Shown: piece by piece, positions 1 to 6,795 of the stretch | Position numbering within the stretch: the stretch's first letter is position 1 | Layout: each line of letters starts with the position of its first letter | DNA from: Bacillota bacterium | Lineage (GTDB): Bacteria; Bacillota; Clostridia; Oscillospirales; Oscillospiraceae | DNA length: 8,002 bases | Assembly (NCBI GenBank): GCA_023395775.1 | Contig: JAEWYA010000173.1 | Coordinates: forward strand, 1 to 8,002 | Direction of reading: 5' to 3' | Program-made: the position numbers and the translations under genes | Notes under the pieces: model-generated | Databases searched by the model: none | What the model saw: only the letters and a program-made list of their open reading frames with translations | Told to the model about the DNA's origin: nothing

Positions 1-1
1 T

Positions 2-1078
2 TCAGCGCTTGTCGAAAGCTTTGCTCTCCTCTGAAAGCTCAGCCTGAGCGGGCGGCGCCTCCGGTGTTTCAAGGGCCGAAACCTCCGTCACCGCCACATC
101 CGCAGATGTCTGTCCGCACTCCGCCGCAGCGGTAGTCTCCTCCTCCGGCGCAGGTCCGGCGATCCCAGTAGCCTCTGTAATAGCGGCTCGCTCCGCGACC
201 TGCCAGACCAATAAATCGCTGCCGTCTCGTTTCCTGATCCTGATGTTGTAGAACAGCACGGCGGCCGCACCGACGACCAGAACAATGCTCAGCGCCTGAG
301 AGACCCGGATGGGCTGGCCGAAAAACGTCCAGTCGAAGAGGTACAGGCTGTCTGTCCGCAAGCCCTCGATCCAGCTGCGGCCAAGGCCGTACCACAGGAA
401 GTAGAAGCAGGTGTTCTCCCCGTCGAATCGGCGGGCTCTGCTGACAATAAACAGCACCAGCAGCAGCCCCACCAGGTTCCAGAAACTCTCATAGAAGAAT
501 GTGGGATGGACCTCGATGGTCTGATTCTGGCTGACCCACAGCTGCATCCGCCAAGGGAGCGTGGTCTCCGTGCCGAAAGCCTCCCGGTTCATGAAATTGC
601 CCCAGCGACCGATGCTCTGGCCGATAAAAAGGCCCATGACGCAAAGGTCGAGCATTGCCGTGAATTTGAGCTTTTTTACCTTGCAGTAAATAAACGCAAC
701 CAGAATCCCCACGATCACCGTGCCGTACATGGCGATTCCGCCGTCCCATACGGCCAGCATCCGACCCCAGTCCAAACTGCCGTCCGCGTTGCGGTACAGG
801 TCCAGATAGAAGATCACATAATAAATACGGGAGCCGATGATGCACAGCGGCGTGGCCCAGAGGATCATATCGATCACGTTGTCCTCCGTCAGACCAAACC
901 GCTTGGCCTGCTTCATGCAAAGATACAGTCCGGCCAGCAGACCCAGAGCCAGAATAATACCGTACCAGTAAACGCCATGCCCGATGTGGATGGCAATGGG
1001 GTCCGGGTCAATCTCGAACCCGCCGAACAGCCCCGGAAACCCGATGGGCATATCGCTGAGTGCTTTCAAATTAGTCAA
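2..1078 (-). CDS. lgt: Prolipoprotein diacylglyceryl transferase (Lgt), 358 aa, complete
   Basis: Transfers diacylglycerol from phosphatidylglycerol to the lipobox cysteine of prolipoproteins; a polytopic inner-membrane enzyme and first step of lipoprotein maturation. Seen: HGVYWYG at residues 34-40, the Lgt signature GRWGNFMNREAFG at 157-169 (R158, N161, N164, E166), HPTFFYES at 191-198, and GLRTDSLYL at 239-247 with R241 matching the essential late arginine of E. coli Lgt (R239). Several hydrophobic helices span roughly 37-280. The position aligning with E. coli His103 is Tyr (WDGGIAMYG, Y118). The start is TTG at 1078, chosen because GGAAG lies 8 nt upstream (1087-1091); an internal ATG at residue 10 lacks comparable support. 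A charged, Ala/Glu/Pro-rich tail of about 75 residues (after ~283) extends beyond the usual family end and is probably cytosolic and disordered. It is the last visible gene of the operon, 25 nt after ymfH. Confidence 0.96.
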   Translation of the reverse strand: MTNLKALSDMPIGFPGLFGGFEIDPDPIAIHIGHGVYWYGIILALGLLAGLYLCMKQAKRFGLTEDNVIDMILWATPLCIIGSRIYYVIFYLDLYRNADGSLDWGRMLAVWDGGIAMYGTVIVGILVAFIYCKVKKLKFTAMLDLCVMGLFIGQSIGRWGNFMNREAFGTETTLPWRMQLWVSQNQTIEVHPTFFYESFWNLVGLLLVLFIVSRARRFDGENTCFYFLWYGLGRSWIEGLRTDSLYLFDWTFFGQPIRVSQALSIVLVVGAAAVLFYNIRIRKRDGSDLLVWQVAERAAITEATGIAGPAPEEETTAAAECGQTSADVAVTEVSALETPEAPPAQAELSEESKAFDKR

Positions 1079-1107
1079 ATTAGAAACTTCCTTTCGCCAT
1101 CTCTCAT
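1075..1107 (-). other. 10-codon mini-ORF bridging ymfH and lgt
   Basis: An ATG at 1107-1105 overlaps the ymfH stop in an ATGA arrangement, and the frame reads MRDGERKFLI before a TGA at 1077-1075. That TGA overlaps the TTG start of lgt as TTGA. The mini-ORF therefore spans exactly the gap between the two genes, with a 4-base overlap at each end, and contains the lgt Shine-Dalgarno. It has no Shine-Dalgarno of its own, so if translated it would be by termination-reinitiation. This could be a coupling bridge or chance; I favour neither strongly. Confidence 0.25.
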
Positions 1108-2369
1108 TTAGGCAAAATGGTGGACATGGCCGCGTGCTCCTCCGTCAGCTCATCTCGGATGAAGGCAAGAACGTCTTCCTCTTTGATGCTGTCGAAGGCC
1201 TGGGGGAAACGCATCGCGTCATAGCCCGCGAAATACCCCTCCGTCAGCGATACGGCAATATTTTCAAAGGAGTTCAGGCCCCGCAGCATCATCCCGAAGG
1301 CGGCCTTGCGCACACGCTCATAAAAATCGTGATCCAGCCCCTCCACCGCAAGACGGCGGGCCTCCTTTTTAATTTCCGCGGCCACGGTTTTCACGTCCCG
1401 GCTGTCGCCCCCGGCGTAGAGATACGCCGTATCCGGCATCATCTCAAAGGCCCCGCCGAAGCTGGTATTGATGAGTCCCTGCCCATAAAGCCGCAGATAC
1501 AGCGGGCTGGACTCTCCCAGCAGCAAATCGCAGGCCATGTTTCCGATCAGATTCCGGCGAAGGTATCCCTCCCCCGCCTCCGCGGGTTTACATTTGAAGC
1601 CCAGCAGAAACTGGGGCATGGAGACCTCCATCTTTCGGCTTGTCTCCCGCTCCGCAACGCCGTCCGGCTCCGTTCCGTGGTCCCGGGGAATGACCGGACC
1701 GCTGTCCTCCGGCAGGATGGAACGGGCAATATCCGCCACGCGGTCCGGGTCCACGTTTCCAACCACCGTCAAAACCATGTTGCCGGGGGTGTAGAACGCC
1801 TTGTGGCAGTCATACAGCGTCTTGGCCGTGATCTCCCGGATGCTCTCTACGCTGCCGGCAATGTGGGTCCTGGCGGTGTTTTTCTGATAGAGGGCGCCCA
1901 TCATCCGGGCATAGACCTGCCAGTCCGGGTCATCCTCGATCATCCGGATCTCCTGGGAGATGATGCCCTGTTCCTTGACAACGCTTTCGTCGGTAAAGTA
2001 GGGTACGGAGACGAAGGACAGCAGAATCTTTAAATTCTCCTCAAACTTCTCCGTGGAATCGAAATAGTACCCCGTCATGGCGTTGGCGGTGAAGGCGTTT
2101 GGCTCCGCCCCGTTTTTTGCCAGCTCCTGAAGGGCGTTGCCCTCCTTGGTATCGAACATCTTATGCTCCAGATAGTGGGCAATGCCCGCCGGGGTGTCCA
2201 TCCACTCTCCGTTCAAACAGAAGCGGGTGTCCATTCCACCGTACCGGGTGGCAAAAAAAGCGTAGCTCTTGGCAAAACTCGGCTTTGATACCACGTTGAT
2301 CGGCAGGCCATTGGACAGCGTCTCCCGGTAGACGGTTTCGCCGATGCGCTCATAGAATTCCGACTTCAT
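1104..2369 (-). CDS. M16 family zinc peptidase, YmfH/YfmH-like (catalytic partner), 421 aa
   Basis: Insulinase-fold (M16B-type) metallopeptidase resembling Bacillus YmfH, which public annotation names an EF-P 5-aminopentanol modification-associated protein. The inverted zinc motif is intact: HYLEH at residues 65-69 (H65, E68, H69), with a likely third ligand E140 in SQEIRM, followed by the DDPDW segment typical of this family. A second M16 domain fills the C-terminal half. The start is ATG at 2369, with AGGAGG at 2377-2382 seven nt upstream. The open frame continues to 2600, but that 77-residue stretch is Gly/Arg-rich and is only the shadow of the upstream gene. The start overlaps the upstream stop by 4 bp (ATGA), implying translational coupling and probably a 1:1 heterodimer with the non-catalytic partner. 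It has no signal peptide, so it is likely cytoplasmic. The substrate is unknown. Confidence 0.93.
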   Translation of the reverse strand: MKSEFYERIGETVYRETLSNGLPINVVSKPSFAKSYAFFATRYGGMDTRFCLNGEWMDTPAGIAHYLEHKMFDTKEGNALQELAKNGAEPNAFTANAMTGYYFDSTEKFEENLKILLSFVSVPYFTDESVVKEQGIISQEIRMIEDDPDWQVYARMMGALYQKNTARTHIAGSVESIREITAKTLYDCHKAFYTPGNMVLTVVGNVDPDRVADIARSILPEDSGPVIPRDHGTEPDGVAERETSRKMEVSMPQFLLGFKCKPAEAGEGYLRRNLIGNMACDLLLGESSPLYLRLYGQGLINTSFGGAFEMMPDTAYLYAGGDSRDVKTVAAEIKKEARRLAVEGLDHDFYERVRKAAFGMMLRGLNSFENIAVSLTEGYFAGYDAMRFPQAFDSIKEEDVLAFIRDELTEEHAAMSTILPK

Positions 2370-3634
2370 TCCGCCGCCTCCTCTCCCTTGAGGAAATAGA
2401 CGGTGTCCAGCGACACGGTCCTCATTGCCTCGTAAATGCGCTCCGGGGAAACGTTGCGAATTCCCTCCGCCAGCTCCTCCGGCGTATCGTCCCGCCCCGT
2501 AGCCATCCGGCCCAGCCAGAAATTTTCCAGCTTGCTCTGGGAGTCGGCGATGGTGGCGTAGGCGTTGCAGAGGGTGCTGCGCGCCCCCGCCAGCTCCCAC
2601 TCGTCCAACTTTCCGTCCTGAACGGCTTTCATCTGACTCTGGATTTCATCATAGGCCCTTTGGAAGTTCTGGAACTCGATGCCGGAGGACACGGTGATGA
2701 TGCCCTTTTGCCAGTGGAACAGGGATGAGGCATAGTAGCACAGGGACAGCTTTTCCCTCACGTTCATGAATAGCTTTGAGTTGCTGCTGCCGCCGAAGAG
2801 GGTATTGCCCATCATCAGGGCGGAGAAGTCGTCGCTGCCGCAGGTAAAACCCATGCCCAGCTTTCCCTGGGTCACGTCCATGGCGTCCGTAACGCGCCTG
2901 ACCTCCTCCCGAACCGCGTGGCATGAAGGCCGGGGCAGAGCATGGACAACCGCGCGCGGCAGGTCGGAAAGCGCTTTTAAAAGCGCGGACTCCACCCGCT
3001 CCGCCTCGGCGCTGCCACAGTAGAACAGCTCCAGCGGGGCGGAGGCGAGAAGACCGGTGTACGTGTCCTGCAATCTCTCCCCCGTCAGCGTTTCCGCCGT
3101 CTTCTCGTCGCCAAACTGGCTGACGCCGTATGGCTCCCCGTCGCACATCTCCTGAAGGAGACGCAGGTCGGCATATTCCCGCTTATCGTTGAGGATGCTG
3201 CGGATGGCATCCACCAGATTTGTCCGCTCGCTGTCCACATACTCCGGCAAAAATCGGCCGCTTTTTGTCACCGGATTGCAGATCAGCTGCCCCAGCAGCT
3301 CCGCCACCGGCTCCAGCAGCTTTTCGCCGTCGGGCGTGAACGCGTCGTCGATCAGGCTGGCGACAAAGCCCACGCACTGGCTTTCGCCTTTTTTCCGGAC
3401 CGTATAGTCGATCTCCGCGCCGTACAGTCGGTCCAGCCGAGCGCTGAGAGCCCCCATGTCGGGATAGCGCACGGTACCCCGGCGCAGTACCGCGGGCAGC
3501 AGCGCCTGAGCCGCGGCGGTCTCCGCCGCGATGGGGGTCAAGAACTGGGCGGACAGTAAGCTGGTTTTAAATTTCCGGGCCGGCAAGTGGGTGAGATAGA
3601 CGCCCTCCGCCAGCCTGATTCTGGTTGCTTCCAA
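2366..3634 (-). CDS. M16 family protein without zinc motif, YmfF/YfmF-like (partner subunit), 422 aa
   Basis: Insulinase-fold protein resembling Bacillus YmfF. The region where HxxEH should lie (around residues 44-54, ALLPAVLRRGT) has no histidine or zinc-binding arrangement, so this subunit should not be catalytic on its own. The C-terminal half keeps the M16 partner-domain motif (LFGGSSNSKLFMNVREKLSL, 279-298, followed by CYY), which in heterodimeric M16B enzymes contributes substrate-binding Arg/Tyr residues. The start is TTG at 3634, supported by AGGAAGGAG (3642-3650) seven nt upstream and by a promoter just beyond; no better ATG is nearby. It is the first gene of the ymfF-ymfH-lgt operon and overlaps ymfH by 4 bp. 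Length is normal for the family. It could equally be labelled simply 'insulinase family protein'. The link to EF-P modification is by family name only; no efp gene is in the window. Confidence 0.9.
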   Translation of the reverse strand: MEATRIRLAEGVYLTHLPARKFKTSLLSAQFLTPIAAETAAAQALLPAVLRRGTVRYPDMGALSARLDRLYGAEIDYTVRKKGESQCVGFVASLIDDAFTPDGEKLLEPVAELLGQLICNPVTKSGRFLPEYVDSERTNLVDAIRSILNDKREYADLRLLQEMCDGEPYGVSQFGDEKTAETLTGERLQDTYTGLLASAPLELFYCGSAEAERVESALLKALSDLPRAVVHALPRPSCHAVREEVRRVTDAMDVTQGKLGMGFTCGSDDFSALMMGNTLFGGSSNSKLFMNVREKLSLCYYASSLFHWQKGIITVSSGIEFQNFQRAYDEIQSQMKAVQDGKLDEWELAGARSTLCNAYATIADSQSKLENFWLGRMATGRDDTPEELAEGIRNVSPERIYEAMRTVSLDTVYFLKGEEAAE

Positions 3635-3663
3635 TTTCAGGCTCCTTCCTGTCGATTCAAATA

Positions 3664-3686
3664 CAATTAAGTATTATACTGTATTG
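3664..3686. promoter_or_regulatory. 23-bp imperfect palindrome over the -10 box (candidate operator)
   Basis: Plus-strand core AGTATTATACT (3670-3680) is a perfect 11-bp palindrome centred on 3675. Flanking CAAT (3664-3667) and ATTG (3683-3686) extend the symmetry, so 9 of 11 positions per arm match. It covers the TATAAT of the leftward promoter. A dimeric regulator bound here would block RNA polymerase. The divergently encoded XRE-cupin protein is the obvious candidate ligand, but this is inference. AT-rich promoter DNA can show such symmetry by chance. Confidence 0.45.
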
Positions 3687-3701
3687 TCTCCGTAAATTCA
3701 A
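3673..3701 (-). promoter_or_regulatory. Promoter of the ymfF-ymfH-lgt operon
   Basis: Read on the minus strand: -35 TTGAAT at 3701-3696, a 17-nt spacer, and a perfect -10 TATAAT at 3678-3673. Transcription should start near 3666, giving a leader of about 30 nt to the TTG start. Match and spacing are close to the housekeeping sigma consensus. Confidence 0.8.
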
Positions 3702-3734
3702 ACTCTATTTTCACCCTGCTTCCAGAAATAGGAG

Positions 3735-3771
3735 TTGACCTTTTCTTTTCCGTCGTATAAACTGATATAAG
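3735..3771 (+). promoter_or_regulatory. Promoter region of the XRE-cupin regulator gene
   Basis: Two readings are possible. One is -35 TTGACC (3735-3740), a short 15-nt spacer and -10 TATAAA (3756-3761). The other is an extended -10, TGATATAAG (3763-3771), without a convincing -35. Both start transcription shortly before the Shine-Dalgarno AAGGGGG at 3785-3791. The 12-bp imperfect palindrome ACTGATATAAGT (3761-3772, 5 of 6 positions per arm) overlaps the second -10 and may be an autoregulatory site. Confidence 0.55.
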
Positions 3772-3795
3772 TTGGGAAATCGACAAGGGGGACGT

Positions 3796-4350
3796 ATGGA
3801 GAGTTTGGAAATTGGCAGCCGTCTGCGGCGCCTGCGCAAAGAAAAAAGTCTGAGCATCGCGGCTCTGGCGGAGCGTTCTGGAGTCAGCACCGGCCTCATC
3901 AGCCAGATCGAGCGGGATATGGTCTCTCCCACAGTGGTGAGTATCTACCGCATCGCTCAAGCTCTGGACACAAACATCAGCTATTTCTTCCCCGTCCCTG
4001 AGGAAAAGCCCTACGTCCTGCTGCATCCCGGAGAACGGCAGCATATTCAGTTGGCCGGGGGCGCGCGGGATTATGAGCTTTTGACGTCCGCAAGCCCGGA
4101 GCGCGCTCTGGACATGGTGCTGGTAACGCTGCTGGGCGGCGCTTCTTTCGACCGAGAGTGCGTCTCCCACGCGGGAGAGGAATGCGGCTACGTCCTCTCC
4201 GGCATCCTGACCGTCCTGCTGGATGGTCAGGAAGTGGATCTCTTCCCCGGCGACAGCATCCATTTTCCCAGCACCCGCCCTCACGTCTATATCAATACCC
4301 ATCCGGAAGACTGCGTCTCTCTTTGGTCCATGACGCCGAAGTTTTTCTAA
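3796..4350 (+). CDS. XRE-family transcriptional regulator with C-terminal cupin domain, 184 aa
   Basis: Predicted DNA-binding regulator. Residues 6-64 form an XRE/HTH_3 domain, with the helix-turn-helix at about 20-41 (LSIAALAERSGVSTGLISQI) followed by the typical R-x-x-x-SPT segment. Residues ~108-180 form a cupin_2 barrel with H125, E128/E129 and H163 at usual metal or ligand positions, suggesting that binding of a small molecule controls DNA binding. This architecture is common in repressors of amino-acid, polyamine or other catabolic genes. The start is ATG at 3796 with AAGGGGG (3785-3791) upstream; the frame opens at a TTG at 3772, but that codon lies within the promoter and lacks a Shine-Dalgarno. 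The gene is divergent from the ymfF operon and convergent with the dipeptidase operon. Candidate targets are its own promoter, the ymfF promoter, or the DUF819-dipeptidase operon. The effector is unknown. Confidence 0.92.
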   Translation: MESLEIGSRLRRLRKEKSLSIAALAERSGVSTGLISQIERDMVSPTVVSIYRIAQALDTNISYFFPVPEEKPYVLLHPGERQHIQLAGGARDYELLTSASPERALDMVLVTLLGGASFDRECVSHAGEECGYVLSGILTVLLDGQEVDLFPGDSIHFPSTRPHVYINTHPEDCVSLWSMTPKFF

Positions 4351-4371
4351 ACAGTTTCGTCTCCTGACGTA

Positions 4372-4413
4372 AAAAAGCGGGCAGAGCGGCCTCCGCCGCT
4401 CCGCCCGCTTTTT
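4372..4413. terminator. Bidirectional intrinsic terminator
   Basis: The stem is almost perfectly symmetrical: AAAAAGCGGGC (4372-4382) pairs with GCCCGCTTTTT (4403-4413), one A/C mismatch follows, then GAGCGGC (4384-4390) pairs with GCCGCTC (4395-4401) around a CTCC loop. The plus strand gives a U-run after the stem for the XRE gene, ending 21 nt upstream. The minus strand gives a U-run for the dipeptidase gene, ending at 4418. It serves both convergent transcription units. Confidence 0.93.
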
Positions 4414-4417
4414 CTTT

Positions 4418-5392
4418 TTACGCCATGCAATTTCGAATCATTCTCTGGAAGTTTCCCCGGGCCAGCTTCTCCATCTCTTCTCGGCTCATGCCCAGCTTCT
4501 CAAAGCAATCAAAGAGGTTGGGGATTTTGGAGCAGTCCTCCAGTCCTATGGTACTGGGACTTCCGGTGGAGGTCATGGTGCCCATGGTCTCCTCGCTCTC
4601 AAGGAATTCAAAAAAGTCAAAGCCGCAGCCGACGTGGTCGATGCCCATGACGTCGATCATATGAGCGGCATGCCGGGCCAGGGTCTCCACCGTCTGTTTG
4701 GCGGGATCGTTGTCGATGAAGAGATTGAAGGCGTTCAGGCCCACCACACCGCCGACGTCCCGAATCGCCCGCAGCTGCTCATCCGTCAAATTGCGGGGCA
4801 CGTCGCACAGGGCCTTGCAGTTGGAGTGGGAAGCGATAAAGGGTTTGGTCGCCAGCTTTGCCACATCCCAGAAGCCCGCCTCGTTCAGGTGGGACACGTC
4901 CAGCAGCATACCCTTGTCCTGCACTCTGCGGGCAGCCCTCTTCCCGACCTCCGTCAGGCCGTAATCCTTTCCGGACAGGGCTCCGGCGCCCAGCTCATTG
5001 GCCTCGTTCCAGGTCAGAATCGCATGGCGGGCTCCAAAATTATAATAGTCGTCAATTTTGGATACGTCGCCGCCGATGGCGGCCATTCCCTCCACGCCGA
5101 TAAATACATAAAAAACACGGTCACGTCTGGCCTGCATCATTTCCTCATAGTTGTGGACAATGCGGAAATCCTTGGACTCGGCAATCTCGGCCCGGGCGCA
5201 GTCCATAATTTGTCGGGTACGGGCTGCGTAGTCGGCATCAAAAGGCGGATCGACCCAGATGACAAAGATACTGCCTTCCACATTGCCCTTGCGCAGCCGC
5301 GCCAGATGGTGCCTGTGAAAAACATCCGTCTCACCCTTCAGCCGCCGGGTCGTTACATCGGTCCAGATATCGGAATGTGCGTCAAAATACAT
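4418..5392 (-). CDS. Membrane-dipeptidase family (M19) zinc dipeptidase, 324 aa
   Basis: Hydrolyses dipeptides, in this family often including D-amino-acid or dehydro substrates, with a binuclear zinc centre in an amidohydrolase-type barrel. Expected ligands are present: H6 and D8 (DAHSD), the bridging E101 (VEGMAAIGG), H168 (LLDVSHLNE), H189 (ASHS), plus the substrate-site R200-N201 and the late D259 (HVGCGFDF). A GNF segment near 313 ends the barrel, as is usual. There is no signal peptide or lipobox, so the bacterial enzyme should be cytosolic. The start is ATG at 5392 with AGAGGGG (5398-5404) upstream. It is the second gene of an operon, 75 nt behind the DUF819 membrane protein, and ends 4 nt before the shared terminator. 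Context suggests it cleaves a dipeptide brought in by that membrane protein. Which dipeptide cannot be read from sequence. Confidence 0.95.
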   Translation of the reverse strand: MYFDAHSDIWTDVTTRRLKGETDVFHRHHLARLRKGNVEGSIFVIWVDPPFDADYAARTRQIMDCARAEIAESKDFRIVHNYEEMMQARRDRVFYVFIGVEGMAAIGGDVSKIDDYYNFGARHAILTWNEANELGAGALSGKDYGLTEVGKRAARRVQDKGMLLDVSHLNEAGFWDVAKLATKPFIASHSNCKALCDVPRNLTDEQLRAIRDVGGVVGLNAFNLFIDNDPAKQTVETLARHAAHMIDVMGIDHVGCGFDFFEFLESEETMGTMTSTGSPSTIGLEDCSKIPNLFDCFEKLGMSREEMEKLARGNFQRMIRNCMA

Positions 5393-5412
5393 GATTACCC
5401 CTCTTTTGAAGT

Positions 5413-5442
5413 TCCGGCGTGGCTGGTGTGAGGCACGCCGGA
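5413..5442 (-). other. Intercistronic hairpin between DUF819 gene and dipeptidase gene
   Basis: On the transcript, TCCGGCGTG (5442-5434) and CACGCCGGA (5421-5413) form a perfect 9-bp GC-rich stem with a 12-nt loop. No U-run follows, so it is not a standard terminator. It leaves the dipeptidase Shine-Dalgarno free 8 nt downstream. Likely roles are mRNA stabilisation or processing, or differential expression of the two genes. Confidence 0.6.
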
Positions 5443-5467
5443 GCGTTTCTTTGTCTGTATGCTCTCT

Positions 5468-6727
5468 TTACGCGCCCAGCGCAATCGCCACCACCGTACC
5501 GGCATAGTTGCCGAGCACATAGCCCAGCGTGCCGATCAGCATGGCGGGACCCACCAGCTTTGCCCATCCCTGGGAGATGGCCATACCGGCGGCGGTGGTG
5601 GGGCCGCCGATGTTGGCGTTGGAGGCGATAATGGCGTCCTCCAAGTCAAAGTGGAACAGTTTGGCCGCACCGAAGCAGAACAGCATGTTGACAATGACCA
5701 TGATAGCCGTCAGCACCAGCAGCAGCGGGGATTTCGTAACAACCGTGTAGATATTCGCGGGAACGCCGATGACGAACAGGAACAGGTAGATGAGGTAAGT
5801 GCCGATTTCCTGTGAGCCGTGCAGCTTTGCGACCTGCTTATCCATGTATGTGGCGACGATCACAGAGAAGGTGGTGATCCAGACGTACTGGCTGCCGAGG
5901 AACTTACCGACGAAGTCCATAAACACACTCGGATTCTCAGGCACAAGACCCTTGATGCCACCAGCAACGAGCTTGGAAAGCCAGACAATCGCGATGCAGT
6001 AAGCAAAGTTGAACGCGATGTCCTTCAGAGAGATATCCTTGCGGCTCCAGAACGCGGCAGCCTGCGTCTGGGCGGAATCGCGGTCAGCCGTGCCGGACTC
6101 CACCTCGTCGATGTGGGGATGCCGGAAGTTTTTGCGGAAGAATTTCATGCCGGCAAACGCGATCAGTACAAAGAAGTAAGCGGCCATCAACAGGTTATCG
6201 GCCACCGTAGCGGCAGCGGTCAGATCATCGCCGGCGGCATACTGAGAAGCCATTGCGGCGAAGTTCACGCCGCCGCCGATGTAGGAGCCGGTCATCATCG
6301 CGGCGACCTTGGCAAGATCCTGCGCGTTTCCGAAGGGGGCGCGCAGCGCGTAATAAGCAATGAAAGCACCCACAATGGTACCCACCGCGCCGATCAGGAA
6401 GACGGTCAGCATACGGCCGGTTTCCTTCCAGATCTTCTTGATGTTGCACTGAAGCAGCAGCAGCGGAATGCCCATGGGAACCACAATGCCCCAGACAGTA
6501 TCGTCATAGAGCGGACAGCTGGTGGGAATGATTCCTACATTGGCAAGCACCATGGCAATGATCAGTGCGATGATTGCGCCGGAGATTTTGGACGCCCAGT
6601 TGTACTTCTGCTCCAGCCAGATGGAGAATGCAACACCGGCGCAGAGAATTACCATCAGCGACCAGGTGTCGTCCGCCGCGACAAGGGTTTCCCTGCCGAG
6701 CGTACTCATGAACAATGAACTCAACAT
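5468..6727 (-). CDS. DUF819 family polytopic membrane protein (YjcL-like), putative transporter, 419 aa
   Basis: A very hydrophobic protein with roughly ten membrane helices in two halves, separated by a charged loop around residues 200-235. Each half carries a glycine-rich motif: GSYIGGGVNFAAMA (~145-158) and ASNANIGGPTTAAGMA (~369-384), the latter followed by LGYVLGNYAGT. This is the internal duplication expected of DUF819, a family annotated in Bacillus as YjcL and thought to be secondary-transporter-like; no substrate is established to my knowledge. The segment around 58-70 (MVLANVGIIPTSC) is also typical. The start is the ATG at 6727, because GGAGG (6735-6739) lies 7 nt upstream; an in-frame ATG at 6742 lies on the far side of the Shine-Dalgarno and is unsupported. 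It is the first gene of an operon with an M19 dipeptidase, which suggests peptide or amino-acid-derivative uptake, by inference only. Confidence 0.9.
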   Translation of the reverse strand: MLSSLFMSTLGRETLVAADDTWSLMVILCAGVAFSIWLEQKYNWASKISGAIIALIIAMVLANVGIIPTSCPLYDDTVWGIVVPMGIPLLLLQCNIKKIWKETGRMLTVFLIGAVGTIVGAFIAYYALRAPFGNAQDLAKVAAMMTGSYIGGGVNFAAMASQYAAGDDLTAAATVADNLLMAAYFFVLIAFAGMKFFRKNFRHPHIDEVESGTADRDSAQTQAAAFWSRKDISLKDIAFNFAYCIAIVWLSKLVAGGIKGLVPENPSVFMDFVGKFLGSQYVWITTFSVIVATYMDKQVAKLHGSQEIGTYLIYLFLFVIGVPANIYTVVTKSPLLLVLTAIMVIVNMLFCFGAAKLFHFDLEDAIIASNANIGGPTTAAGMAISQGWAKLVGPAMLIGTLGYVLGNYAGTVVAIALGA

Positions 6728-6744
6728 ACATTTTCCTCCCATTT

Positions 6745-6760
6745 CTTCAAATACTTGAAG
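6745..6760. repeat. Inverted repeat in the DUF819 leader
   Basis: CTTCAA (6745-6750), 4-nt spacer, TTGAAG (6755-6760): perfect 6-bp arms between the predicted transcription start and the Shine-Dalgarno. A smaller palindrome, TGACAGGTCA (6771-6780), lies just upstream. Either could be an operator or a small leader hairpin. They are short, so chance is possible. Confidence 0.35.
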
Positions 6761-6795
6761 CCGTTTTTATTGACAGGTCAGCTTCCTTTGTTCAT

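Noticed and set aside
984..2033. Long plus-strand open frame (349 codons) opposite ymfH and lgt
   Set aside because: Antisense shadow of GC-rich coding DNA: no recognisable domain and no Shine-Dalgarno, while the minus strand carries clear families.
2370..2600. 77-residue N-terminal extension of the ymfH-like frame
   Set aside because: It is Gly/Arg-rich, overlaps the upstream gene in another frame, and the ATG at 2369 has an ideal AGGAGG.
3667..4302. Minus-strand open frame (211 codons) opposite the XRE gene
   Set aside because: It overlaps a clear HTH-cupin gene and would cover both divergent promoters; no recognisable domain.
4634..5431. Plus-strand open frame (265 codons) opposite the dipeptidase gene
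   Set aside because: The dipeptidase frame has all zinc ligands; the antisense frame has no family features.
5819..6718. Plus-strand open frame (299 codons) opposite the DUF819 gene
   Set aside because: It mirrors the membrane protein; its His/Gly/Asp-rich composition fits antisense reading and no domain is visible.
6725..6742. Upstream ATG at 6742 for the DUF819 gene
   Set aside because: The codon lies before the Shine-Dalgarno, which correctly spaces the ATG at 6727.
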